From Rosellinia necatrix (Eukaryota > Ascomycota > Sordariomycetes > Xylariales > Xylariaceae), in NCBI GenBank assembly GCA_021209875.1, contig JAGYVD010000007.1, forward strand, positions 1,116,001 to 1,180,000: a stretch of 64,000 nt of DNA, read 5' to 3'. The translations under genes and the position numbers were made by a program. The notes below the pieces were generated by a model. It saw only the letters and a program-made list of their open reading frames with translations, was not told the origin of the DNA and did no database searches. The number at the start of each line of letters is the position of its first letter. The first letter of the stretch is position 1. Below, piece after piece: positions 11,286 to 22,650 of this stretch.

Positions 11286-13552
11286 GGTGTTGATTGGCTG
11301 TGACTGCACAGATGGCTCTGTTGTCCTGGCTGCGTGTCCGGCAGCCACACCTCGACAGCAGTTCTTATTACGTGCAGCATCACATGGGAACGCCCCTGCG
11401 CACCCGCTCCACCGAAGAAAACCCATTTTGATTGAGGGCATCCGTGCACTAAGCTTAAATGTTGCCCCGTCTGGTACTTTTGTCCGGGCCTTAGTTGAAT
11501 TGACACCTATCCCCGATATCAAATAAATAGGAGCTGAATTTCCTCACAACCAGGCAGAGCTATAGTCTGGAGCGGCTCTGCTCAACCAACCCCCTCCGTC
11601 TTTTGGCCTCCTCTTCTCGTGTGATCCAGACGCAGGCGATCATTGCGCAGATCAAGTCTCCTTCGCTCGGCCATTCCAGCAAGCTCCGGATCGAGCCTCG
11701 ACCGCCTTTGCACACATCTCCAGATCCGTTCCGGACAATCTCCCTTGACATGGTGCACTTACTAGCCATAATGAATACCCCAGATTTGCCCCTTAAAGCC
11801 CCCCTCTCTCCTTACGAGCCCATCGAAATGACATTGCCCGCATCATTGTGATAGTGTTGTGGCCGGAACGAGTGTCAAGGCCAAGCATGGACTCCGAGGT
11901 GACCACGGAGATTACTCGCAAGAAAATGGCACTAGCCAAAACTCAATCGCAGTGATTTATTGATCACTGGCCCATTACAATCCGAGGGAGCCCCTGAGCA
12001 TGTGTACGGATCGCGAAAAGTCATTGCCATGACCATCCTAAAACATCTCATCACCGGCATAGGACATCTGCGCTTCGGAGCCAAATGGGTAGGTACAAAA
12101 GGAAGTAGCTGTGTCGGGAGGATAAAGCACATGGCGAGGTACCAGCTACCCAGCTGCTACCTCAGTGACTAGACCTCACTCTGGGCATTCCCAACATGAC
12201 AAGCTGGTCCGCCGTCGTCCCCAGTCTCCGGACTACTTTGCCACCCATTCGTTGACAATGGGGTATCTACGAAATGTCCAGTGCGTGAGAATGGGAGGTA
12301 GCCCCTATCTAACAATGCCAGCGGGTGTATTTAGCAGCATATTAATATATGCAAAGACTTAGGGCCTCCCTAAGATAAGGGAAGGTCTAGAGGCTAATAA
12401 TATCGGGGCGGCGCTTAGCTTACCTACTCATAACTCAACAACTGCCTATTAATAAGTACCTAGTCTTTGCTCCGGATGCTTTGCTCTGGCAACTTCTCCT
12501 ATGGTGAGTGAGAAAAAGGGAGCTTCTGGAACAAAGGATACCAGCTCCTGCTCATACCACTTTCTACGAGCTACTTACTTTGGGATGCACCTCCGCCCTA
12601 AATTAACATCTAATTGTGAGGTGGTCAAACAGTAAGAACACGAACTACATAAGTGACGGGCAATTACAATTGGGAGACTTCATCTCGCAGGGATGATGAA
12701 GAAAGGGAACGATACTTTACGATGCGCCATAGAACACAGAATAGTAAAGGTCAGCAGCTCTGTGAGAACGAAAGTGATATGACGGCGATTTTAGAACACG
12801 GAGCTATTTATATATGCATATAACTGTACCAACATCTGGTACCTCGCGCGGATACGACGACCTCATAACGTGAGGTTTCCAAAACGACGTGTGCTTTGGC
12901 TGTGCGGCTCACAGGAGCACAGCTCTTGGGTCAATCGTAATATATCGCATGACACTCACTTCAAGTTCAGTTGAATTTTAGAGGCTATGAAACGACACAC
13001 GTTGTGGCGGGGACTATGTTGGGGAGGAGATAGTGGGCACTTCGAGGCTCGGAAAAATATACGTGACACTGGGTGATTCCAGGTCTGGGGCGGTATGAGG
13101 GTTACAAAACGAACAGCTGCGCCATGATAGATGACAAAGCAGGCATGCAACATAGCTAGCCAGCAGTATGAAGTAACAGGCAGCCTCCAGAATCGATTTT
13201 TCACCGTGATAGAAAGGGAATTACTTGCGCGTTCGAACAAGCAACAATAACGACACAGAGGACAAGTCCTGCGTCTGTTTTCATTCATCGCAGACCGTAT
13301 AATATGCCACCGTACGCCCGTGTTAGCCGCAACCATAGAACCTAAATCAACCGACCATTTGCTAGGTGTAACAATGAGCAATAACACGTTCGCGCTATAT
13401 TATTTGGGTTTAAAGAAGAAAAAGAAAAGAAATAACGATGAGCAAGGATAAGGAGAAAACACCAATTGGAGTATCCCTAAATCGTACACACTTCTCAACC
13501 CAAGGCATCAAGATGACTCATATTTCATCAATCCATGAAGCTATACGGCCAC
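11286..13552. other. Intergenic with repeat relic
   Basis: Only short frames with no recognisable domain. It includes a repeat copy at about 12090-12205 that matches, inverted, sequence near 35.5-35.7 kb. Confidence 0.5.
12090..12205 (+). mobile_element. Dispersed repeat copy A
   Basis: This segment contains GTGACTAGACCTCACTCTGG and, about 40 bases before it, GATAAAGCACATGGCGAGGTA. Both words recur in reverse complement and in the same relative order at 35505-35735, where about 100 extra bases separate them. The first word also recurs at 36209. This pattern indicates an old transposable element family. The class is not identifiable from these fragments. Confidence 0.6.
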
Positions 13553-15147
13553 TCATCTCCTATCCTGACGTTTTCGAGTCTTCCCCCGGTGTGGTGGATC
13601 AACATTCACGTTGATCATGGGAGGAGGCCTGACGCTTCCTGGATGTGGAAGAGGTGGGAATACACCTCCAGGAACCCCGCCTCTCCCCCCGAATACGACA
13701 GCGCCAGCTCCTCTTCCTCGTCCATGAGTGCCACGACCCCTACCTGGGCCTGGGGGGTGTACGCCGGGCAGACCATGATGGTGTGGCTGTGGCGGTGACG
13801 GTTGAATCGGCTGGGTGATGTAGTTAGATGTCGGTGGCCACATGTGCTGCACAACGAGCATTCCTGGCTCAATAGTATCTTCCCAAAGCTCGGGGATCAC
13901 AACGAACGATGACTTATGCTGTTGCTGTTGCTGAGAAGAGCTAGTGACGCCCGAGGGACCTGGTACTGATGATGGGCCGGCTGCAGATGAACTTGAGGTT
14001 TCCGCTATCGAAGTCGGGGCCGGCGTAGATACAGGGTTTAGAAGTGTGTCGGGTAACATCATAATATCGTTAGTGACATCCATGGAAAAAGGTAGATTAA
14101 CCGATAAATCGTAACGACCTGCCATCACATGCGGCCCAAGGATTTCCACGTGGACGAAGCAACTCTGTACAAGCCCCCTCATTCCCTGCTACATTGTAAG
14201 CAATCTACAAACAAGATGAAATAGATGACTGGTCAAAATGGGTACGACTAGGCCCCGCAAACAAAACTGAATAAGGGATTGAGACTCACCGTCCAGGTCT
14301 TGGCCTTCTCCCAGGGAAAGAGGAAGTTACGCCCGACAGCATCTCGAAAGCGAATTGGTAGTTTTTGCGGTGGCCTGCCTGCTGACTTCTCCCAACCAGG
14401 GTGTTCCGGGATTAGTGGTTGAAAGGAACTCTCCTCCTCAAACGCCTCCACTGGGGATTCTGTCTCAGCCCTCGGGTCTGCCTTCTGCTTCTGTTTCTGC
14501 TTCCAAGACGTAACTTGATCTTCTAGCGCCGGGGAGGTAGTAGCGGCTGAATCGTGGTCCCCTGCCTCTTCAAGGAGACTCGGTGGGTAGCTCGCATCCT
14601 GAGACTCTGGATGGGTGGCGTGGCTCGAGCTCCCATAACCCTCTTCACTGGCGGCTATCTCTATTAGACCTGCACAAGCCTCCAAATACTCATAGTTCAT
14701 AGCCGTAGGATTTGGGGCTTGCTGCACATCGCCTAAAGCCGCTTCAAACGACTTGGCGTGAGGCCCTTGCTCAGAGGCGGGTGGCGGATTCACTGTTTCC
14801 GGGGCCTTTCCCTTGTTTGGCTGAGGCGGTGCGGCATTGTCGTAACCACCATCGCCACCACCACCATCACCGCCAGCAGCGATGCTATCATGGCCAGTGT
14901 CTGTCGGAACGCGGTCCCCCGGGCGAGGATGCGACGAAACCATCAAATCATCATCTCCCCCTGCAGCCTCCTGGGCAGGGGATGTGGGTCCAGGGCACAA
15001 ACCTCTGCGATCAGACAGATCCGGAGGATTGGGTGGACCTGGCCGATTAGCGAGAGGATCTACTTGACTCGGATCCAAAGAAGTAAGTACGCCGGCATCT
15101 GGCGCGCAAGAAGGTGTCCTGTCATTACTGGTGCAAGGGGTTTCCAT
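13553..15147 (-). CDS. Ubiquitin-like domain (ULD_2-type) fungal protein
   Basis: Two exons, 15147-14290 and 14188-13553, joined by a 101-bp intron (GTGAGT...TAG), give 497 residues. Residues 1-260 are disordered, rich in Pro, Gly, Ser, Glu and Gln. The conserved module starts at about 263 with LPIRFRDAVGRNFLFPW and continues across the intron as KTWTQGMRGLVQSCFVHVE...GPHVMAGRYDL, then IPELWEDTIEPGMLVVQHMWP. This is the order seen in the fungal ubiquitin-like domain found in many uncharacterised, sometimes NACHT-linked, proteins. A Ser/Gln-rich insert of roughly 60 residues splits the module between RYDL and FVVIPELWE. The C-terminus is Pro/Gly-rich with RGRG-type repeats and a basic end (KTRKRQDRR). 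The splice is supported because it restores the domain exactly. The molecular role is unknown. Confidence 0.85.
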
Positions 15148-16009
15148 GGTTTCGATAACCGGCGAACCTTAGGCCGCGGCTATCTGGCTCCTCGAGCGGA
15201 CCGATAAGCGCAGACGGCAGGCTACTATTGACTCTATTCCTGCTGGCCCCTGCCTACCGCGAATGGTGGCTTTTTTTTTCGCGGGGTTCAGGGGCAAACT
15301 GCGACAGCGTGGCTGTTCGTAGCGCTTTGGTGAGCGGCAGACCTTTCCCTAACGCGTCACCAGCCGTCGTTCGACCGATGAGATGCGGATATGCGAGGCA
15401 AAAGAGGAGCAAGGGTAGCGAGGGCGGCTGGGAGAGCTGAGCAGGACGTGCGGCTGAGCTGAGAAGACGGAGCAATAAAGAGGAGCGGCCACATCAAGTT
15501 AGATTCTTCTGGAGTACTTACCCCAAATCCTAAGAACATCCCTTGCCAGCGAACGATATAACCCACCTGGCACTGCACGGCCGCCTGTATTCCCGCCCGC
15601 ACGCCCCCTCGTACTCCCCCGTGCTCCCCGGCACTGGCCCATAGCACCGGTGCTCTACTCACTGGCCTGGGGCAGGCATTCCCATCTCCCGGCCGTTCTG
15701 ACCAGTCCGGCGCCCGGGCGAATTGGGGTCATCATGGCTTGCCTCACCACCTTTGATTAGCAGGCACGGTCTCCCTGGCTGGAGAAGACATGCACGAGTG
15801 CGTGTGTAATGAATGACTTGTAGCACGCGCAAGCCATATCCAAACTTGCCGTGCCATGTCATACCCATGCCATATCCATGCCATATCCATTCTGAGACGA
15901 AGAGGATGTCGTCTGCATATGCGCATCCGATGGGCTGGCCATGGAGTAATTAACCACCCCAACTCAGGCGCTCGGGGTGATTAGCGTCTGCTGTATTATG
16001 CGCAACAAC

Positions 16010-16062
16010 ACGCAGGAAACACGCAGGATAATACGCAGGAAACACGCAGGAAATACGCAGGA
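16010..16062. repeat. Short tandem repeat, ACGCAGGAAAC-type unit
   Basis: Four to five imperfect copies of an 11-13 base unit containing ACGCAGGA(A/T) occur head to tail. Confidence 0.8.
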
Positions 16063-17867
16063 CCCGGGCCCAACTTGAACCGTTCTATTACACTGCATAC
16101 CTACCTACCTACTTGTAGGATTGATTACGAGTGGGTGGGCTGAGTCAATGTGGCACCGACATGACTTGGAGGCCGATTACGTAGGTACCTTACTTATTGC
16201 GACGGGATACAGCACCCGCCCGGGCTGAGGAAGTGGCGATCGCTGGTGCGTGTTGGGAATGGAACACCCGATAACTAACAGGCATGCTCAAAAGAAACAA
16301 GACTTGGTGCAACCATGGCACGCTCGTCCGACTTTTTTAGAAGAACGTGTGCGGTCCAAGCCGTCCCCTTCCCGTCTGGGGCATCTCGGCACCTCCACCC
16401 TGACCTTGAACCTCTTGTGCTTGTAAGGTGCCAGTGTAGGCACTTTTGGAATTGGTAACTTTACTAAGTGGGTGAGAACCATTTTTTGTTTACCCAGGCC
16501 TCCCAGGGGTCCTTGACATGACCCGCCTACCTATTCAGCGGCTCAAGCGCCTATCTCTCACTGTAGTTAGTACTGTACCAAAAGTACCTATCTAACCGAC
16601 GTTGTAAGTAGGTAATTCGACAAGCAAAGGGTAAGCGGTACCCATACTGTTTGTGTCACCTTCTACAAGTAGTCAAACCTGGTGAAGGTTCGTGTAAGTG
16701 TGAGGGGGAGAGGAGCGAGGAGCGAGGAGCCAAGTGCCGTGTTCTACTACTTACATACCTCTCTCCCTATTGCTACCCTAATGTCGCACGAGTTGTTCCT
16801 TCCAGCGCCCGGAATCCATTCCGTGACACTAGAGAGGTTAGGCACGAGGTAGGCACCAGCAAGAATTGATTCGTTATCTATCAGTGGCGGATGCTATAAT
16901 ACCCCATTGCAGCCAACCAGCTGTCTGACGCATTTCCAAATCAGGATAATAAGCACGTTCAACTTGCTGTAAACAGACTTGGCGCTTTTGATATTTGTTG
17001 ACGATGCGGTGCTGATCGGTGCTACATACCCAGATAGGGTGGCACGATCGAAAATAGGGCAGTGTATGCGACGTTATCGAGCGATTCTATAGGAAAAAAC
17101 CAAGTCTACCTACCTAACCTAGGTAGCATGCTGGAATTCAGGAGGTGGTGTACTTATGTAGTGTACCTCTAGTGCAGTACCTAAGGTAGTATACCTACCA
17201 GTCGTGTTCACGATTCGGGCGGAGATCTATTTTTCGACCCCACCCTAAGATATCTGGAAGCCTAGAGAAGCCATCGCATGTAATACCTAACCAACTTGAG
17301 CACTCAATCCAAGGACAGTAAAAATATGCTTTCGGGAGATGCTTCTCTATACAAGTCATATCATCTGAGGCCGCTGTGATTAACTGGCCGCCTCCCAAAC
17401 CGGACTTCAACTAGCCCTCCAGCCAACCTAGGAAGGGATTGAATAGAACGGAATGGCCAGAAACGTGCTCAGAAGCGGATGTACTTTCATAGACTGAGAC
17501 GCATACCATCTATTGTCTGCGACGGGGGAGAGCGCATCTCGCGTGAGGTCACTTGGAAGCCGAATGATCTCGCAGGGATCTATCTGTAGTACGCTAGTTT
17601 GGACGGGAGTGCCAAATAGCGAATAACAAGGGTACCGTAACGGGATGAAGATCTACATTGCCCACGAGTTGACTAGCGTCCGTTTCAATTGCCCCGCGGC
17701 AAAACGGCAACTTAGTAAGTACCTAGCATGTACCGGTAGATAGGTGCTTACAAGTAGAGCGTGAAAAAAGGGCTAGAGAGTAAGTAAGTAAGATGCCTCT
17801 GAGACATGCTGAGGTGTCAGCCACCAGGTAGGTAGGTAACAATACTAATCTAGGTGCTTGCTTGCCT

Positions 17868-17869
17868 AC

Positions 17870-17902
<33 letters not shown>
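17868..17902. repeat. (CTA)n microsatellite
   Basis: About eleven CTA triplets flanked by ACCTACC words. Confidence 0.9.
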
Positions 17903-17903
<1 letters not shown>

Positions 17904-18932
17904 CTACATACCTATGCCTAGTATTGGTGGCGCCCACGTAGGTACCCGTTGAAGGACTGTGGCCATTACGCCCGACGCCATTTTGTCATAGAAAAAGCGT
18001 GCGAAGCCCATGTTTAGAGAAGCAAACTAAACTACATAGGTAGCCCTTGGGGTCTTTATACGGGATATACACTAAGATCGTGGTGTTAGGCTAGTATCAT
18101 TAATATTTCGAGGTCCGCTAAACCTGATCGGAATAGTGACTTCCTGTCATTGTTGATATTGATACTTGGCGTATAGCGAGATATTCCCTCGTTCCAAACG
18201 AGATAGGAAGCTTCGCGCGTAATCCGGTCGGTCCCTGCCCCAATATTTTCCTATGGCTGCTCCCATTTCTGTGCAGACCGGTCCAGCTTGCAGGATGGAT
18301 CGGTGGGTAAGTGGGTGGGTGGATGTTTTCTTTTTTCCTTTTCTCCTTTTTTTTCCTTTTTCTCCTTCCTCTTCTTTCGATTCGGGTCCCTGTCACGGGT
18401 ATCGAGAGGCGCAGAGAACCTGGATTATCTGAGATTTTGCTTTTGTTTTTGAACGGCGTGACATCTCGCAACCATTACTCCTTTCGCATCCATCCGAATA
18501 CTTGTGCCTCGGAGGAAAACAACGCAAAGTGCGAAGATTGTAATCGAGGGCTCACGTTACTCTGTGGTGAAGTCGAATTTGACATGATACATGGATTAAT
18601 TGTTTCTATCTTTGCTACAGTGGATAAGGTTAAGAAAGAGATCATCATCATTGCAATCCTGGAACCTTCCAGGCTTCCCGTGGCCATCGTCCCATCTCTT
18701 TCCGGTATATCAGACAGACAAAGTATGTACCACGACCCATGTAACGTCTTTAGAGAGGTAGCAGAGCAGGTCTCGCCACTACAAGAAGGGCACGCGAAGC
18801 GGCCTGCATACCCTCTATTTGGTTTAGAATCTCCCACTGGTAGACAATAGCAACAAGGCATCGAAAATATTGTAACACGAACTCGTAACATAGGGGTATA
18901 AAGTGAGAAATATGTGCTCGGTAAATCAGTCT

Positions 18933-20813
18933 TCATTCGTCCTCGCATTCGGCATCGGCATACCCGTCGTCCTCGTCGTCTTTGCTCCCCGCCGTCGCGG
19001 GTGACTGGATCGGGTAGCCGGTCGCTTTCAGTGGATTTAGTAACGTCCAGCCATCGTTCTCCTCCCTTCTGAGGATACCGATGGCGGGGCTCGTAGCCCA
19101 CTCCACCAGGGTTACGTCAGTGTCACCGTCGAACCGCAGCGGTGGCTCGGCGCCGGCCGCGGCCTTCTCTAGATGTTTGGCGACGTGCTCCATGCGCTCG
19201 TCCCAGGCTGTAGGGCCATCGAACCGCACGTTACAGTTAGGTGCCGGGCACATCATGTGGGTGGGCAGCTGGCATCGAATCCGGAGCGCAGCCTCTTGGC
19301 ACACGCGTTGTTGGTCCTCCCATTCGGGCACGACCACTTTGGTCTTCACCTTGTTCTTGAGATGCGAGGGGACGTGCATGCGCCGGAGGTGCTGCGTGTA
19401 TAGATCCTTGCGATTAAATATGGTGCCGTTGGGGAGGGCGGACGGGTGCGCATCGGGGTAGCGAAGGCAATCCCTGCGTTTCCGCCCGGTGCCCGATGAC
19501 TTCTTCGGCGCGTTGGGTTTGTTCGAGACCTGGGAGCATGCGTCTTGCTGGCACACCCAGTATTGGAGCACGATATGCTGGGAGGCGCAGTGTCGCTTCC
19601 ACTCATTCTTGCTCGCGAACGTAGAGCCACATCCGGCGAACCTGAAGATGCAAGTGAATGGGCGGGTATGCTGCTTCTTGACGTGATTGTCGAGGCCGGT
19701 TTGGTCTTTGAAGGTCAACTTGCTGGGGCAGTCGGGGCAGACGTATTGCCCCCCGGCTCCTCTGATGGACGGCCTCGGGCCAGGTCGAACTACTACCGAT
19801 TCTTCTGCCGCGGGCCTGGGGCGTTTCGCGTCCGAGGATGACTGGGAGGCGCTGCGTCTCTTGTGGCTCTTCATAATACGAGTTGACTTGGTGGTCCCAG
19901 TTTTCGATTTCTTGTACGGGCTGTACTCGTCGTCCTCATCGGCGACGTCGTTATCGTCGTTAGGCTCGGTCTTCAGATATGGGGAGTCCGAGCCGTGTGG
20001 GGGCTCAATATCGTCTGCTCCGAGCGCGTAAAGGTGGTCCATGGCACTTGGGATGCAGATCTCCTCTTTTACATCTATATCATCCGGGCTCAGTTCTCTA
20101 GGGTATTGGGACATCTCCTCGGGCCATTGCTGGCCGCTGGTATGGCTCTCATCACTCGACATACTACATGTCCGGGCAGGGAAATTGAATCCACGGGCCG
20201 GGTCGTCGTAGAGGCCCTGGAATTCTTGCATCGGATTAATCTCCCCAAGATTAACGCATGCGTCGGCCATGCCAGCGAATCCGTACATTTGAGAGCATAA
20301 CTTCCAGCTATCAAGGTGGGGCAGTCTGGAGGCATCAGATGGGGTGGGTGGTGAATTGATGTAATAGAAGTCATCTGTTGGCGGGCCGAGACTACTACTA
20401 CAAGTCGAAGAGGAGTTTGTGTACGATGGCGAGCCCGAGCGTTGAAAACGAGCGGAAGGGGCTGGCGGCATCGCCCTCTGTGCAATGGAATCAAAAGCTG
20501 TATATATGGGATATGGAGATTTGGTATCCGTTAAAAAGCGGTTAAAGGTGTAGGGGCTAGCCGGGCTCATCGGCGAGACTGAACGTTTGATCTCAGGGTC
20601 CATTGTGGACTCGGTGTACAATGAATATGGTGAAGGTTCAACGTAAGGGGTTTGTGGATAAGCCATATTGTTGTAACTGGGCCACGATGGAGACCAGCGC
20701 CGTTGCAACGAGAGAAGTGGTTGACTTGGGAATAAGGGTGGTAGTTTAGGATTGACAGGAGCTGAAGACAGGCGAGTGCATAAGTAGTCGTTATCTGGTA
20801 GTTGAGATAGCAA
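18933..20813 (-). CDS. C2H2 zinc-finger protein, putative transcription regulator
   Basis: An intronless 626-residue frame. Residues 1-350 are Ser/Pro-rich and disordered, with an acidic patch (about 284-296) and a basic, nuclear-localisation-like stretch (KSHKRR, about 315-320). C2H2 units follow: C359/C362...H377/H382; C388/C395...H408/H413; an expanded unit C421/C426...H475/H480 with a long basic insert (GRKRRD); and C522/C527...H543/H547 within MCPAPNCNVRFDG. The tail ends in an acidic Asp/Glu cluster. Between fingers three and four lies a conserved-looking VPEWED motif. This arrangement is typical of uncharacterised Pezizomycotina C2H2 proteins; DNA binding in the nucleus is inferred. 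A second Met at residue 50 (20666), followed by the Tyr/Pro-rich sequence AYPQTPYVEP, may be the true start. Upstream 20814-21000 is the probable promoter and 5' UTR. Confidence 0.9.
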   Translation of the reverse strand: MLSQLPDNDYLCTRLSSAPVNPKLPPLFPSQPLLSLQRRWSPSWPSYNNMAYPQTPYVEPSPYSLYTESTMDPEIKRSVSPMSPASPYTFNRFLTDTKSPYPIYTAFDSIAQRAMPPAPSARFQRSGSPSYTNSSSTCSSSLGPPTDDFYYINSPPTPSDASRLPHLDSWKLCSQMYGFAGMADACVNLGEINPMQEFQGLYDDPARGFNFPARTCSMSSDESHTSGQQWPEEMSQYPRELSPDDIDVKEEICIPSAMDHLYALGADDIEPPHGSDSPYLKTEPNDDNDVADEDDEYSPYKKSKTGTTKSTRIMKSHKRRSASQSSSDAKRPRPAAEESVVVRPGPRPSIRGAGGQYVCPDCPSKLTFKDQTGLDNHVKKQHTRPFTCIFRFAGCGSTFASKNEWKRHCASQHIVLQYWVCQQDACSQVSNKPNAPKKSSGTGRKRRDCLRYPDAHPSALPNGTIFNRKDLYTQHLRRMHVPSHLKNKVKTKVVVPEWEDQQRVCQEAALRIRCQLPTHMMCPAPNCNVRFDGPTAWDERMEHVAKHLEKAAAGAEPPLRFDGDTDVTLVEWATSPAIGILRREENDGWTLLNPLKATGYPIQSPATAGSKDDEDDGYADAECEDE

Positions 20814-22100
20814 CTAGGTAGTCCCTATGTCGTTGATGTATGTTCTATGGGGGCCGGCACTCCGGGGAGATGGTCGGCGAAAAGAAGAAGGGCGTTGGGG
20901 GTGGGATCTCGATACTTTGTATATTTCGAAGCAAGCCACTGGGTAGGATCAAGGTTATCGCCAGGGCAGCAGGAGGGCGGCGCGGTTGGTTGAACACGCC
21001 GATCGACATTGAAGGCACTATTCAGTCAAGGCTGTTCTATTTTATCTCCCTTGTTCTCCTTGTAAGCTGGAACCGCTCCGGTACATAGGTACATGCAGAG
21101 CCGCACTAAACCCATAACAAGGGCGCTACAGGGGTCAAACTTGTGATGCTGACAATCGCAACCCTTGTTTTCTTTTGATGGGACACGGGGATGTTGGCTG
21201 AATCCCTGGGTGGAGTCTGAAGTCTGAATCTCACCCTCCCCCCCCCTGTATGTAGAGTACTTCTCACTAGTACTGGATCGACCGCGGCCCACGCGACATG
21301 GACCAGGACCCTCGTCCCAATCGAAGTTGAAAGTGGCGGGCGATTGTGCGAACCAGTTCCGCTCCTGACCAGCGCTTCTGTTCCCCCACTCCGTCGAAAG
21401 ACCGTACGGCTTTGAATAGCACCCGACATTGTGGCCTCTCTTCCCCCTCCCTACCCGAGGCGCAAATGAGGGTCGCCAAAAAAAAAAACGCTCGCAAAAA
21501 TTGCGAGCAAACGAGGATCGCAAGAGAGGATCTCACGAGGGTTATCTAAGCGTGAGATCTGATTTGCAGGTATTGGCGGCAGGTTGTCGTGTAAAGAATG
21601 TGATACCAAGTGATTTCAAGCGACATGACGGGGATGAGAGAAAGGTCTCTAATGGTGGCAGGACAACAACTCCTCCCCTCCCACCACCAGGCGGACTGGA
21701 AGGCCTACAACGGTGTGTGTGTACGGCTCACTAAGGAGCCCCAGGCGGAAGACACGTGTTTTCATAACGACAATCTAAGTGCATAAGAGCGAGGATTCTA
21801 CATAGCAGAGGCGCGACAACGATGGTTCGGCGCCCGACGGCGGCGGCAGTGTGTTGCCTGTTGGGTTCGCATTAGGGCGAGTCATTGCAGAGGGAGGGGT
21901 CGAGCGAGGTGACTCGATAGCAGTGATGGGCTAGTTAGCCCAATTGCCGTCGAGTATGGTATTCTGACTTGACTGGCTATTGGGGCAGCAATAAGCCCGA
22001 CGCTTAGCCTGGATAGAACACTGCTCGGACCGTCGATTCCCAGGACTTAGATTCAGCTGAGGCCACGGGCCTTCGGTGTCAAGCTGGGCATTGGGGCGGC

Positions 22101-22165
22101 GACAACGACGACGACGACGACGACGACAACGACGACGACGACGACGACGACAGCGATGGCGGCGA
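22101..22165. repeat. (ACG)n trinucleotide repeat
   Basis: A run of about 18 GAC/ACG triplets with a few interruptions, followed by related GGCGATGAT triplets. Confidence 0.9.
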
Positions 22166-22477
22166 TGATGATCCGCGCATGGGCATGCATGTATTCCAAC
22201 CGTACCGGGCACCAATAAGCTGGAGGACGACGGCGCGTCGTCCGTCGGTGTCTCGTGTTGCTGTAGAGTCACAGTCCCCAGAAAAGACAACCGTCGACCA
22301 CCCCGAATTGGAAAAGGCAGCGAAGCCACACTTGACCGAAACCCCGTTTATAATTGGGCACAGCACGGCATGGCATGGGATAGCATGGCACGGCATGGCA
22401 TGGGGAAAGCGTAGATGGCTGGAATACCTACGGCACATGATGAAGGTAGAGGCCCTTTTCTTTTGGCCTCTGGATTA

Positions 22478-22650
22478 ATGGTCTCCAGATTAATGGCCTC
22501 CAGATTAATGGCCTCAAGATCAACATGGCCGTTAACTAACTATTATTTTGGCCTCACTTATTCTGGCCTCTCCCATTCTGGCCTCTCCCATTCTGGTCTC
22601 TCCCATTCTGGCCTCTCTCATTCTGGCCTCTCTCGTTCCGGCCTCTCTTC
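22478..22650. repeat. Two adjacent 15-bp minisatellites
   Basis: First array (22478-22517): copies of a 15-base unit around CTCCAGATTAATGGC. Second array (22549-22650): six copies of TTCTGGCCTCTCCCA with single-base changes. Both contain GGCCTC, suggesting a common origin. A plus-strand frame translates the second array as repeated HSGLS, which is probably incidental. Confidence 0.85.

Larger units (their letters stand above)
15148..18932. other. Intergenic, repeat-rich
   Basis: No gene supported. Minus-strand frames just upstream of the ULD gene (15.2-16.0 kb) look like 5' region rather than protein. ACCT/AGGT tetranucleotide words occur at about 16086, 17100-17190 and 17820-17945. Tandem repeats are listed separately. 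The plus-strand frame at 18311-18850 overlaps the 3' side of the zinc-finger gene, has a low-complexity Phe/Leu-rich start and no family match, and was not called. Confidence 0.55.

Noticed and set aside
18311..18850. A 179-codon plus-strand frame beginning MGGWMFSFFLFSFFFLFLL
   Set aside because: The start is a translated T/C-rich low-complexity run. The rest lacks motifs and overlaps the 3' side of the zinc-finger gene.
21026..21523. A 165-codon minus-strand frame upstream of the zinc-finger gene
   Set aside because: Composition and content are not protein-like. It overlaps other frames of similar length, and no motif was seen.
22101..22165. Regular spacing checked as a possible CRISPR-like array, as were other tandem arrays
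   Set aside because: There are no unique spacers between repeats, and the organism is eukaryotic. They are simple microsatellites and minisatellites.
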